NCBI GenBank assembly: GCA_036971715.1
Contig: JAVHJL010000006.1
Coordinates: forward strand, 310,001-374,000
Source: Arthrobotrys musiformis
Lineage: Eukaryota; Ascomycota; Orbiliomycetes; Orbiliales; Orbiliaceae
Direction of reading: 5' to 3'
Length of the DNA stretch: 64,000 nt
Shown: in pieces, positions 44,801 to 55,777 of the stretch
How positions within the stretch are numbered: the stretch's first letter is position 1
Layout of the letters: each line of letters opens with the position of its first letter
Position numbers and translations under genes: made by a program
Notes under the pieces: generated by a model
The model's input: only the letters and a program-made list of their open reading frames with translations
Database searches by the model: none
Told to the model about the DNA's origin: nothing

Positions 44801-47239
44801 TACTCCACCTAATAACCAAACGTTGCTCCAGCCATCTGCATCATCAGGAACGTTGCAGGTTACCGCCCCTGTACCGATCCCGCATACATCCGCGCCCGGA
44901 CGAAGCAATCCGGAGTTGGTCCCACCTGCTCAGGAAGCACCGGTCCCCGCTGGCCCCAAGCACACCTGGAAACTCAAGGGTATGGTTGCCGTCCTCCGAC
45001 ACGCGGACAGAACGCCAAAGCAAAAGTTCAAGTTTAGTTTCCACACTCAACCTTTCGTCGATTTACTCAAGGGCCATAAAGATGAAGTCATCCTGGTCGA
45101 GGAGGGCCTTGAGCAAGTTTTATTGGCTACGGAAGCCGCCCTGAAAGAAGGCATTGAAGACCGAGAGAAGGTTAGGTTGTTGAGGAATGCGCTTCAAAGA
45201 AAGATGGCGTACCCTGGAACGAAAGTTCAGATCAAACCACAGGGTCTCAAGAAGAAGAGCAGCGTGAAGTTGAAGGAGAAGCCAGCCGTAGAAGCGGCAC
45301 CCGAAGCATCGGCCGACCCTTCATCTGCCGAGTCGTTCATCCCAGACACGGTTCAGGATTCGGGGGAGAAGGCCGTCCCGGCTCAAGATGCTCCACTGAA
45401 GTCATCGAAGGATCTGTCGCCAGTTGCGATCAACGATGACTATGTCGTAGACAAGTTGCAACTCATCATCAAGTGGGGTGGAGAGCCCACGCACTCTGCC
45501 AGATACCAGTCCCAAGACCTTGGAGAGAACATGAGGAAGGATTTGCTGCTCATGAACAGAGAGGTCCTGAATGATGTTACGATCTTCACATCCTCCGAGC
45601 GAAGAGTGTCAACAAGCGCGCACATCTGGGCGGCTAGCTTCCTAGACGTCAAGGAAATTTCTCAAGGGAGGATCGCTATTCGCAAGGATCTCCTAGATGA
45701 CAGCAATGCGGCAAAGGATGAAATGGACAAAGTTAAGAAGAAGCTCAAAACCCTCCTGCGAAAAGGCGCAGAAGCGCCACCTCAGTTTGCCTGGCCGAGG
45801 GAGAACTTCCCAGAGCCATCTGTGGTCATGCAAAACGTCGTCCAGTTGATGAAGTTCCATCAAAAGGTTATGCAACATAACTACAAGAAATACTTTGGCG
45901 AAGGGCAGGATGGCAGTCTCGTCCCCATTCCCGCTGCTACTCCAGAGAAATCTTCCAAATCGACTCAACCCGCTAATGGGTCTTCCGGCGGCGCCATGGC
46001 AGGCGCTCTCGCTCAAGCTAACACCACGAATTCGATCCAAAGCCGATGGTGCTGTGGCGAAGATCCGGCTCTATTCCGAGAGCGATGGGAGAAGCTGTTT
46101 GTTGAGTTCTGTGAGACGAAAGGGAAGGAACCCGACCCAAGCAAGATTTCTGAGCTCTACGATACGATGAAGTTTGACGCACTCCACAACCGACAATTCC
46201 TGGAAAAGATGTTCACGCCTACGTCTGAGATTATGGAGGAAGAGGGTATTGTCGATACTAGTGCTAATGGTACCGGGTCCGGCAATCCCCCCGAGGGCGC
46301 GGCCGATTCGACAGAAGATGGTGGGAAAGCTGGAGGTATCCTCCGAACGCATAGACTAGGAAGGAGAAGAAATAGCCGCAGAGGGACTAGTCCACAGGGA
46401 CGACCTAGCATTACCGACGACGATGCTTCGGTGAAAGTAGATAAATACCGTGCACCTATCAAGGACGACTTCAGGCTCACGAAACTCCGTGAATTGTATC
46501 GGCTGGCGAAGGTTCTTTTCGAGTAGGTTCCCGATGGTACTTGTCTTATTATTGCGGTGATGATGCTAACGTTTGGGAAATAGTTTCGTCTCTCCACAGG
46601 AGTACGGAATCGATAATAACGAGAAGCTTGAAATCGGGCTGTTGACCTCGCTGCCATTGCTCAAGCAGATCGTCAAGGATCTCGAGCATGTTCAGGCGAG
46701 CGACACTGCACAGTCTTTCTTCTACTTCACCAAAGGTTCGTATTTATAGCGAGCTGAACAACTTGGGTTCGATTGCTAACCTGCGGTTTGTAGAATCACA
46801 CGTCTATACATTACTCAACTGTATTTTGGAATCCGGGATCAAAACCAAGATGGAGCGCAATGCGATTCCGGAGCTCGACTATCTTACTCAGATCTGCTTT
46901 GAGCTCTACGAGTCCGAAAACAAGAACGTACCGGGAGCGACGCCATGCGAACCGAATACGTCCAGCTACTCGATTCGTATCAGTATTTCGCCCGGCTGTC
47001 ACAGCAATGATCCGTTGGATATGCAATTGGATGCGAAGCACTGCATTGGAGTTACTCCACGAAGGAATCTTATTGGGCATCACGACTGGAAGGACCTCCT
47101 GGCTAGATTCAAGGAGAAGTTTGATCGGTACGTATACATTTATAATGGATATAAGGTGGTGTTTCGGTGCTGATGGTGGTATAACAGTGTCCAACTACCC
47201 AAACGATTCATACCTATCAACCTAGCAGAGGAGGACTGA
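41845..47239 (+). CDS. VIP1: Inositol hexakisphosphate / diphosphoinositol-pentakisphosphate kinase (Vip1/Asp1/PPIP5K)
   Basis: This two-domain enzyme makes and breaks 1-position inositol pyrophosphates, which signal phosphate status and polarity. Exons 41845-43414, 43510-43531, 43733-46522, 46584-46735, 46794-47127 and 47188-47239 give 1639 residues. The first 470 or so residues are low-complexity Ser/Asn/Gly/Pro, which makes the protein much longer than yeast Vip1 (1146). The ATP-grasp kinase begins KIGRIGVCALDIKARSKPC and includes NSLPMQKILWDRR, VEKPVNGEDHNIRIYY and VCGFDLLRVNGKSFVIDVNG. The histidine-acid-phosphatase domain begins near residue 945 with VLRHADRTPKQKFK, the fungal form of RHGxRxP, and continues to SYSIRISISPGCHSN. 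A 22-nt exon lies inside the kinase core. The protein ends NLAEED. Confidence 0.95.
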
Positions 47240-47732
47240 AGTTGCCTCCCTGATTACCTTTTTTCCTTTTTTCCCCCTTTACCTTCTTTCTTTTTGGTTT
47301 TTTTTGTTCATGGGCATAACGTATTCTCGAATTGGATTGGGCGTTCGAGAGTATGTGGTACATACCTACATAAACGCTGTGATAATAATTGTAATGGCGT
47401 GTTCCCTTCTTTTTGAATTTTTCATTAGGGCGTTTTTTACTGTTGTTTCAAAAGTGGTGCGGGATTGTAAGGTCGTGTACTATAAGGGGACTACACATAG
47501 AGGGGATGAAGATGGGGCGCACAAATAATAGATTTTTGTTTGGTATAAAATGCTGAGCCTTTGAACTTGGGAGTGATGTGAGTGTGGAGTTTACGTATAA
47601 AATGCTCGGTGAGTTGGGTTTCTTTCTTTCTCTCTTTCATCAACTTATTTCATCTACATTTCATCTACACTTTTCTACACGTTACCGGGTATTATCATCG
47701 GTTCGGCTACGGATTCATCGATTCACGCGTTT
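47240..47732. other. Tandem spacer, VIP1 to zinc-finger gene
   Basis: This 493 bp stretch holds the VIP1 3' end, with T-rich tracts at 47258-47305, and the promoter and leader of the next gene. The 47620-47680 part is CT-rich. I see no gene. Confidence 0.5.
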
Positions 47733-49979
47733 ATGATGGATATTATTGAGATGGAGAAGGTGAAGGAGGTTGAGCCCTCTGCTGGAACGGTTGGAGTCGA
47801 TGGGAAGGTTGGAGAGGTCGTTGGGGGTTCTGGGGAAGGTGCGATGCAGGAGAATGTTGTCAACGATTCTGGGAAAACGCTCGAAGGCGTCAAGCCTTCT
47901 GAGGGAACGGTTGATGAAATGCAAGAGGGCATCGATTCCTCTGAGAAGATGCTCGAAGCCAAGGTGCAGGAAGGCACTGATTCCTCTAAGACGCTTGAAG
48001 CCCATGGCAAGGTTGACGAAGGCGTCAACGATTCTGGGGAAACAGTCGAAACGAATGGCGAGGCTGAAACAGAAGAAGCCAATTCCTTGAAGGAGACGGT
48101 CGAATGTGACGACAAAGCCGAAGTCGTCAACCCTGAGGAAACACTTGAAGCCGATACTGAAGCTAAGGATACCATCAACCCATCTGGGGAAACGCCCGAA
48201 GCCAAAATGCAGGAAGTCATCAACCCTTCCGGGGAAACGGTTGAAACGAATGTCATGGCTGGAATCGAAGCCAACACCTCTAAGGAAACACTCGAACGCA
48301 ACGACAAAACTGAAGAGGTCGCCAACCTTTCTGAGGGAACTCTTGAAGCCAACGGCAAAGCTAAAGAGGTCGTCGACTCCTCCAAGGAAACCCTCGAAGC
48401 TGACGGCAAAGCTAAGGAGGCCATCAACCCTCCTGGGGAAACGGTCGAAGCCGAAATACAACAAGAAGTCATCAACTCCTCTAAAGAAACGTTCGAAGCC
48501 AAAGTGCAGGAAGAAGCCGGCTCTAAGGAACCACTCGAAGCCAACAGCGAAGCCAAAATGCAAGAAGAAAAAGCCGCCAATCCCCCATCCTCCCGGGGGA
48601 TCAAAGCTTCCGGCGAATTCGAGACGAGAGCCGAGAAGATGCAGCGGATGCCTCAAGTTATTTCCCTCCACCTCCCACCCAGGGGCACCTCTGATTCTGG
48701 AAAGGTCGAGGGGGGCGGATGGGGTTGTCCTGATAAAGGCTGCGGGAAGGTTTTTGAAGGGTGTGAGGATCGTAATGATCATGCTTATTGGAGGCATGCT
48801 TGGTGTTGGGAGTGTATGAAGGGGTTTGAAAGTCTGAGCGAGTTGACTTTGGTATGTTCCTCTCTTTCCTTTCCCTCCATTCTCGAGTTTGGAATGGCTT
48901 TGACATATTGATACTGATAAAGAGAACAGCACTTCCGAACTATCTTCCACCGTGGATGCAAGTAGTCCTGTGTCCCCAGTTGCTCGGGAAAGTTCGAGAA
49001 GCCGTCGGAATTACTCGCCCACCTGGAGGGGAACGGATGCGCCACCGCCGCGAGAAAAGGTGTTTGCGAACACGGGATGGCGCACTTAATCATCCTCGAA
49101 TACCTGCGGGGATCTACGAATGAAGAAAAAATCTACATTGCGAGTTTGGACATGAAGGCTATTGTTGTGCCGAAGGATACGATGTGGCTCGTTGATCCGC
49201 TCGGCAAGGACTTTGAGGCGTTCGTGAGGGATGTGCGGGGTGTTCTCGACGGGTCGTTGTTGAAATATACTTGGAAGATTCAGTGTGATGCTGATGCGGA
49301 GCTTAGTGATATTTCGGGTGATGCAAAATTTACCTGTCTCACCTGCGGTGAGAAGTACGACCAACCCCTAAGCTTTGCTGAGCATATTCGAGGGATTGAG
49401 AGGAAGAGGAAGAGGATGTTGGAGATTGAGGCTGGGAGGGCTGGGGCGGTTTATGTGGTTTGGAAGTGTGAAGGGTGTGAAGCTGTATTTAGGGGGTTGA
49501 GTGGATTGGCGGGGCATTACGAGGGGGGTTGTAGGGAGTTGGTTGAGGAGATGGGGGGGTTGAGGAAGCAATGGGAGAGTTGGGCTGAATTGGATGAGGC
49601 TATGAAGAAGGAAGTGGAGGATGCTGATGATGAAGATGATGGGAATAATTTGGTCGTCTCGAGCGAGGAGGATGGGAATGATGGGAAGAACAAGAAGGTC
49701 TCGAAGGGGAAGGGTGTGAAGGAGGAGAGCGACGAAAGTGATGATGGTGATGGGCCTAAGTTTTTGAAGACCAGGGAGATTGGAGAGACGGCGGTCTCTG
49801 AGCCTAGCTCTGAGGAGTCGGGTGGAGAGAGTGCTGGAGAGGAGCCAACTGGATTGCAGAAGATGATTGAGCTTATGGGGATCCAAAGTGAGGAGACCGA
49901 TGATGAAGAGGATAGTGACGAGGATGATAGTGAGGACGGAGACGATAGTGACGAAGATGATGATGATGATGAGATCTGA
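47733..49979 (+). CDS. Repeat-rich C2H2/C2HC zinc-finger protein interrupted by an in-frame TAG
   Basis: Exon 1 is 47733-48851, and a 78-nt intron with acceptor at 48929 leads to exon 2. The same frame then runs to 49979, except for TAG at 48963-48965. The N-terminal 270 or so residues are degenerate repeats of about 17 residues around ETLEADGKAKE. Five zinc-finger-like units follow: CPDKGC..HAYWRH, CWEC..HFRTIFH, CVPSC..HLEGNGC, CLTC..H and CEGC..HYEGGC. The tail is very acidic. TAG falls between fingers 2 and 3. Exon 2 begins with the histidines that finish finger 2, so this acceptor looks ancestral. Using the TAG itself as acceptor would restore the frame but drop those histidines. A nonsense mutation, readthrough or alternative splicing are all possible. 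If the stop is real, the product has 384 residues. Confidence 0.62.
47870..48585 (+). repeat. Degenerate coding repeats, about 48-51 bp period
   Basis: Around fourteen imperfect units encode 16-17 residues each, with a core like N-S-S-K-E-T-L-E-A-x-G-K-A-K-E. The units have diverged too far for a simple recent slippage array. The underlying DNA is almost free of stops in several frames of both strands, which produces long false open frames. Confidence 0.75.
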
Positions 49980-50216
49980 ACGATGCGTCTCTTCATACCT
50001 TTTCTCATTATCCTCACTGCGCCCACCCTCCCCTTCTACCAATGCAAAACAGAAGACAACGGGGGGAATTGGACTGGAGGTTGACTGATCGATTGATTGA
50101 TTTCTTGTATGCTAATACTTGTTACGATTTCTATTGCTGTATCTGGGTGCTAGACTACTAGACATCAGAATAGAAACAATGCAATACAATGCAATGAAAC
50201 CTTTATTACATTAAAA

Positions 50217-50645
50217 TCACTGCTTCGGCGGCACCAGGCTATTTGTCTCTGCGGATATCCAAGTATGGATTAGTATATACTGAGTATGGTATTGTTGGAG
50301 GGGGTCAAGCCAACCTTCGAGGTTCATCTCGAGATAGCTCTGGTAGTTCTGCCACATGTGCGAGAACAGCTCTGCCTCCATGTTTGCTGCATTTATTTCC
50401 TGTGATTTCATGAATATCCTGATCTTAGATACTATTTCCCTTTTTATATGGTGATTGTGGTCATAGTATAGTGTATTTGTTTACCCGTATGCGATTATTG
50501 AACTCTTTGACGGCCTCGTTTAGTTTCTCCTGTGGTTTCTTTGATTAGTGGTTGGTTTTGATATTGCGGGTTTGGTATGACGTACTACGTTCCCAATGAT
50601 GCGGGTGAGCAGGAGCGATTGCTGGCTCTCATGAGGCGACTCCAT
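50217..50645 (-). CDS. DAD4: DASH complex subunit Dad4
   Basis: Dad4 is a subunit of the ten-protein DASH/Dam1 ring, which couples kinetochores to microtubules. On the minus strand four exons (50645-50586, 50529-50485, 50399-50315, 50248-50217) give 73 residues, against 72 in yeast. The chain runs MESPHESQQ, LLLTRIIGNVEKLNEAVKEF, NNRIREINAANMEAELFSHM, WQNYQSYLEMNLEETNSL and ends VPPKQ. This matches the conserved LxRIIxNVxxLNE and NxEAxLFxxMWxNY pattern. The exons are 60, 45, 85 and 32 nt, a very fragmented layout for so small a gene. Automatic annotation could easily miss it. It is divergent from ARP5. Confidence 0.92.
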
Positions 50646-50994
50646 CTTGTTCGATATCTAGTTGATATATTATACAGGTGAAGTTGGAGTTGGAGTTGAA
50701 GCTGAAGTTGAGGTTGATGTCTTCTTGGTGGGACAAACACGTGCCGGCGGCCAGAAGTCATGGTGCCACCCAGCAACGTGGTGCAGGGCGCCCTAAAACC
50801 GCGTCGCCAAACCAACCTGTCGACGACGCCGTTGCCGTGCCTGCCTCTCGCTTCAACTTGACCCGCGCCCAGTTGCCAACCCACTTTTTCGATTCAACCT
50901 CCCTCCTTCTTCACCTCCCACAATCATCTCCCACCAACAACCTCACATCATCATCACCAACCATACGAAATACAACATCATCGCCACCGTCACA
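50646..50994. promoter_or_regulatory. Shared divergent promoter, DAD4 / ARP5, with a CACGTG site
   Basis: This 349 bp region lies between two starts on opposite strands. It contains CACGTG at 50738-50743, the core bound by bHLH factors such as yeast Cbf1. It also has a short GAAGTTGAAGTTGA-like repeat at 50679-50719 and a CA/CT-rich leader before ARP5. Use of the site is inferred. Confidence 0.5.
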
Positions 50995-53470
50995 ATGTCT
51001 CCGACCGCGACGGCAGAGAAGCCGTCATCGTCGGCTGCTTCGCCTAAACCTCCTCAGAAGCTCCATCATGTCTTCGAACCGAAATATCCAGGTCCTACAC
51101 CTCAAGCTGACGACTACTCCAAATACCGGGGTCGCAGCGATGCCGCTATCGTCATTGACAATGGTATCCCCTCCCCCGCCTATATCTCCCATCGGTCAAT
51201 CGATCGACCAATTGGTTAGCATCTAACTAACCACACTTTCAACCACAGGCGGCTGGAACACACGTGTCGGCTGGTCATCGGAATCAGCACCGCGGATAGC
51301 ATTCCCGCCCATCTGCGCCAAATACCGAGACCGGAAGCTCGCCCGTACATTCACACTGGTCGGCAACGACGCCTACGCCGACAGCAACTCGCGAACTGCG
51401 GCCAAAAATGCGTTCGATGTGAACGTTGTGTCGAACTTTGATGTTATGGAGAATATTTTGGATTACAGCTTTTTGAAGCTGGGTCTTGATGGGGAGGGGG
51501 GCATTGGGCATCCGGTTGTTATTACTGAGGCTTTGTGTAATCCTACTTATTCAAGGAAGAGTATGGTTCCTTTCCCTTTCTTTATTTTACTATTTAGGTA
51601 CAGTTTGGACAGAGGTTAATGGTATTTGGGGGATTTACAGCAATGTCGGAACTCCTCTTCGAAGCGTACAATGCGCCATCTATCACATACGGCCTCGATT
51701 CTCTTTTCTCGTACCACTACAACGGCGGCACCACCGGCCTCGTCCTATCCTCATCGCACACCACGACGCATCTCATCCCCGTTGTGAACGGGAAGGGAGT
51801 CTTGAACATGGCCACGCGTCTGAACTGGGGTGTCTCGCAATCGGTGGAATTCCTGACCAAACTGTTGGCTCTGAAATACCCCGGTTTTCCGAAGACGTAC
51901 CCGCAGCAGATGGAAAGCTTGGTTCAGGAGCATTGCTATGTTAGTCAGGAGTACAAAGCCGAGATTTCCGGGTATCTTGAGATGGGCACTCTGGACGAAC
52001 GTGATCGGGCGATTCAGTTCCCCTTTGTGGAGATTGTTAAGGAACAGAAGAGCGAAGAGGAACTTGCCAGGATTGCGGAGAGGAGGAAGGAGAGCGGGAG
52101 GAGGCTTCAGGAGCAGGCTGCCAAGATGAGGCTCGAGAAGGTAAGATCTCTTTTAAATTACCAAGATGAGCGATCTTCTGGGGTTTGGCTCTAACATATA
52201 ATCTGGAATGTAGCTCAAAAAGAAGGAAGAGGAGCTTGCTTACTACCAACAACTGCTGGAGAAAGCGAAGACGGAAACCAAGAAGAATTTGAGCAGGCTA
52301 CTGGAGAATGAGGGATTCCGAGACGAAGGGCAGCTAGAGAAGCGGATTAAAGAGCTTGAGAAATCGATTCGAAGATCGCGAAACAAGGATTTGGGTATTG
52401 AAGAGGAGGAAGAGGAGGAAGTACCCACATTCCCACTTCTTGATACTCCAGATGAGGAGCTTGATGAAGATGGTATCAAGCAGAAGAAGGCGCAAAGACT
52501 ACTGAAGGCGAACTACGAGGCCCGACAACGATTACGAGCAGAGAAGGAGAAGGAGCGAGAGCGATTACGAATAGAGGCTGAGAAAGAGGAGGAAAGGCGG
52601 ACGAACGACCTGGAAGGCTGGATTGCAGAGAAGAGGAGCATGAGAGATGGGCTAGTCGCCAAGCTGAAGGAACGCGAGCAGAGGAAAACCCAGCTATCGG
52701 ATAGGAAGTCGTTAGCTTCACTAAACAGGATGAAGGCCATTGCTCACCTCGCGTCGGACGAGCCCACGAGAAAACGCAGAAGAGGAAACGATGAAGATAC
52801 ATTCGGTGCTGACGATGACGATTGGGCCATCTATCGCGACATCGCTACCGTCAATGAAGATGAGGAGGAGGAAGACGAGGAAATGCAGACGGAACTTAAG
52901 AACATAGAGGCACAACTGCTGCGTCACGACCCAGATTTCACGGAGGAGAGCCTTCAAGGCGCTGCATCGGACTGGAGCAAGAGCTTGATCCATGCGTTCT
53001 TGAGAGGTTGCCACCCGTTCGACCCCGAAAACCAGGCTGAGGCCAACCAGATGCACTTGAACGTCGAACGGATACGTGTTCCCGAGGTTATATTCGAACC
53101 CAGCATGGCCGGTGTCGATCAAGCGGGTATCGTGGAAATCACATCGGAGCTACTACTCAACAGGATCACGGAGGAAGAGCAGAGGAAATCCATCTACAGG
53201 GATATATTCCTCACAGGGGGGTATTCGATGTTCAAGGGTTTCGAAGAGCGAATGCGGACGTCGTTGATGTCCGTACTCCCCTTCGAAGCGGAGTTTGGGG
53301 TCAGAACCGCGAAGGACCCATTGCTGGATGCGTGGAAGGGGGCGGCGTTGTGGAGTAAATCGAACATTGGTGGGGAGGCGTGGAAGGGGGCTGCGGTTAC
53401 GAAGGCGGAATATGCGGAGAAGGGATCGGATTATATCAAGGAGCACAATCTGGGAAATGTTCTGGGTTAG
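50995..53470 (+). CDS. ARP5: Actin-related protein Arp5 (INO80 chromatin-remodelling complex)
   Basis: Arp5 forms a module with Ies6 that links the INO80 motor to the nucleosome. Exons 50995-51163, 51249-51560, 51641-52140 and 52214-53470 give 745 residues, against 755 in yeast. The actin fold shows as AAIVIDNGGWNTRVGWS, HPVVITEALCNPTYSRK, MSELLFEAYNAPSITYGLDS, GTTGLVLSSSHTTTHLIPV and DIFLTGGYSMFKGFEERM. Between these lies the large Arp5-specific insertion, a charged coil rich in E, K and R (residues about 320-560), with AYYQQLLEKAKTETKKNLSR and DDWAIYRDI. It ends KGSDYIKEHNLGNVLG. The adjacent 48 codons after TAG remain open in frame. Confidence 0.96.
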
Positions 53471-54000
53471 GAACCCGGCATGCTTTGGAAGGTTCCGACG
53501 GGTCCGCCGATGCAGTTGGCCAGGGGGGTTGACTGGCGATCGTTGGAGCGGAAACGTCGTTTGCCTGCTGTGGAGCATGCCGTGGCCGGGAGGGTGAAGA
53601 GGGCGAGGGTGCTTTGATGCTTTTTGTCTTTTCCGTTATGATGGATTTTTAAATTTTAGGGAAGGCGTTTTTATGTGTGATATTGTCTGTAACCTTATGA
53701 TCATGATAGATGCTTTTCCTTTTACTTCATTCAATTATAGTATGTGGCGCCTGTGTTTATTAAAGAATATATCGTCCCATGCCCCCTCTTCATCGATATA
53801 ACAGGTGTTATTGTTACTTTGAGAAACCGGTCTCGCAGTGGTATATACGAGCGCGATCAGGCGTGTTGCCTGTGTCACAATGAATGATAAAATCATGAGT
53901 TGTTGATGTTATATTTTCTTGAATCTCGAATTGTCTAAAATAGACGTCTACCACGAAACATTATCCTGCTCGAACTTTTGGTGGAAATAGGTCTCGGCCC
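53471..54000. other. Intergenic, ARP5 to PLP-protein gene
   Basis: The first 147 bp after the ARP5 stop stay open in the ARP5 frame until TGA at 53615-53617. The rest is AT-rich 3' flank and promoter sequence. No separate gene is visible. Confidence 0.5.
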
Positions 54001-55100
54001 ATGCACCGGACTTTTCGGTATACGTACCGTCGTATACATCTATTCAGCCATTGCGGGATCAGGTATTCTATTTTTATGCATTTTTATCTGCGGAATATGT
54101 AGCTAATTGACGTCATAGGGTTTACAAAGCACCAGGGCTCTCGTTCCAACGACTGGTATCTTACAAAGCCATCGCCAGGAGCGCGGTTCAATTATTCAAC
54201 CCGAAGAAGAAAGAGGTAGATTTCTTCACGTTTAGTTTCATACGACGGCATAGGATGGCCGACGCGGAGTACGAACCCGGCAGCGAGGCCGCGGCGGGGA
54301 TTTTGAACGATCTACGCGGGAGGATAGCGAGTGATGCGGTCCTCCTGGAACGATCCGAAGAGCTGGGGTTGAATATTGGTGATATACGAGATAGCATCAC
54401 CGCTGCCTCGCAAACTGCGGGAGCCGGGGAGGTGGTATTAATCGCTGTTTCGAAGTTGAAGCCCGCGAGCGATATATTATCGCTGCACACCGCGAGCGCG
54501 CAGCGGGATTTTGGAGAGAATTACATTCAGGAGTTGTGGAAGAAACATGCGATATTGCCGAACACCATCCGCTGGCATTTCATTGGGGGATTACAGACGT
54601 CAGCGATCTCGAAGCTGGCGAGGGTGGAGAATTTACAGGCGGTTCATTCGATCGATTCGGTTAAGAAGGCGGTGGCGTTGAATAGATTGCGTCCTGAGGG
54701 GTTCGCGGGGGTGGATGTGTTCGTGCAGGTTAATACCTCCGGCGAGGATTCGAAGTCGGGCGTTGAACCCGATGGTGAGGAGTTATGGGATTTGGTGGCA
54801 ACGATCAGACGGGAGTGTCCCAGGTTGAATCTGGTGGGGTTGATGACTATCGGGGCTATTGCGCGGAGTCAGGCGGTCAAGGAAGGGGAGGAAAATGAGG
54901 ATTTTGTGACGTTGGTTAGGGTTGCCCGTGCGGTTGAGGAGAGGATCGAGAAGGAGGATGGGGTTAAGGTCGTGCTGAAGCTGAGTATGGGCATGAGTGA
55001 TGATTATGAGAATGCCATTGCTATGGGCGCGGGTTATGTGAGGGTTGGGAGCAGTATATTCGGGGCCAGGCCGAAGAAGGCGGATGCTACCATTCTATAG
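54001..55100 (+). CDS. PLP homeostasis protein (YggS/PROSC/PLPBP family), with a likely upstream exon
   Basis: The family binds pyridoxal 5'-phosphate in an alanine-racemase-like barrel without known catalysis and keeps PLP balanced. The core, from the internal ATG at 54255, has 281 residues. LIAVSKLKPASDI holds the PLP-binding lysine. RDFGENYIQELWKK, RWHFIGGLQT, VFVQVNTSGEDSKSG and the signature LSMGMSDDYENAIAMGAGYVRVGSSIFG complete the family pattern. Upstream, exon 54001-54062 begins with ATG. A 56-nt intron (54063-54118, with a CTAAT branch) then joins in frame, adding 66 residues that are basic and aromatic with almost no acidic residues (MHRTFRYTYRRIHLFSH at the start). That looks like a mitochondrial presequence and would make a 347-residue form. 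Either start, or both, may be used. Confidence 0.88.
54108..54115. promoter_or_regulatory. CRE-like palindrome TGACGTCA
   Basis: A perfect TGACGTCA, the CREB/ATF-type bZIP site, lies 140 bp before the core ATG of the PLP-protein gene. It also sits just before the 3' splice site of the proposed 5' intron. The sequence is clear. Its use is inferred. Confidence 0.45.
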
Positions 55101-55777
55101 CCTTTTTCTCGTATAGATTTATAGAATTTCACATGCGTAGAAAGGGATGATGATGAAGATTCTTTTATATTGAATTTTAAAACTAAAGGATATAAACAGA
55201 TGTCCGCTTTGTTCTCTTACATCGGACGCCACACCCATCAATTAAGACGGGCGAAGGGTAGACGACGATGTCTTCTTTCCGCGACAATTCCACCCCTTCC
55301 CACCAACCCCCCCAATCTTAACTCCGAAGAGGAAAGAAAGAAAAGAATGGCGGGTCAGGATGAAAAAATTTCTAATCTTCCAACGCTCCGTTAAGAATAC
55401 ACCCTACTTCCCAGATAACCCGAAGGTCAAATGGGCAAAGGGGATCCCTGCAAACTCTACAGTCTGCATCGTTGGTGAATACTATTTCATTTCCAAAAAA
55501 AATTGTAGTAATAGATAGGCAAGAACGATGTCTAAAAGCACGGGGAAGCTTAATGACCGTCGTAATATCGCCGTGATGAAAAGAAAAGACCAAAATCCTG
55601 TATGATTTCCTTTTTATGCACATATTAGGGCGAAAAAAAGAGACTGCCAGTCTATTAGTACCAAGCACGAAAAAGAAGAAAAAAGAAACTCCAATATGCA
55701 AACCCCTTCCGGCCTCCCAGAACCAAATAAAGCTCGAAACGGAAAATCCATAAATAAATAAGTGGTATTATAGCCAT
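55101..55777. other. Convergent 3' flanks, PLP-protein gene and PRS5-like gene
   Basis: This 677 bp region lies between two genes that point at each other. I see no gene. Frames on both strands are short and overlap. A-rich tracts at 55492-55502, 55634-55641 and 55673-55688 may help end the minus-strand transcript. Confidence 0.5.

Noticed and set aside
47715..48950. A 411-codon minus-strand frame over the zinc-finger gene
   Set aside because: It mirrors the degenerate repeats of the + frame, which alone joins to recognisable zinc fingers. The antisense protein has no domain.
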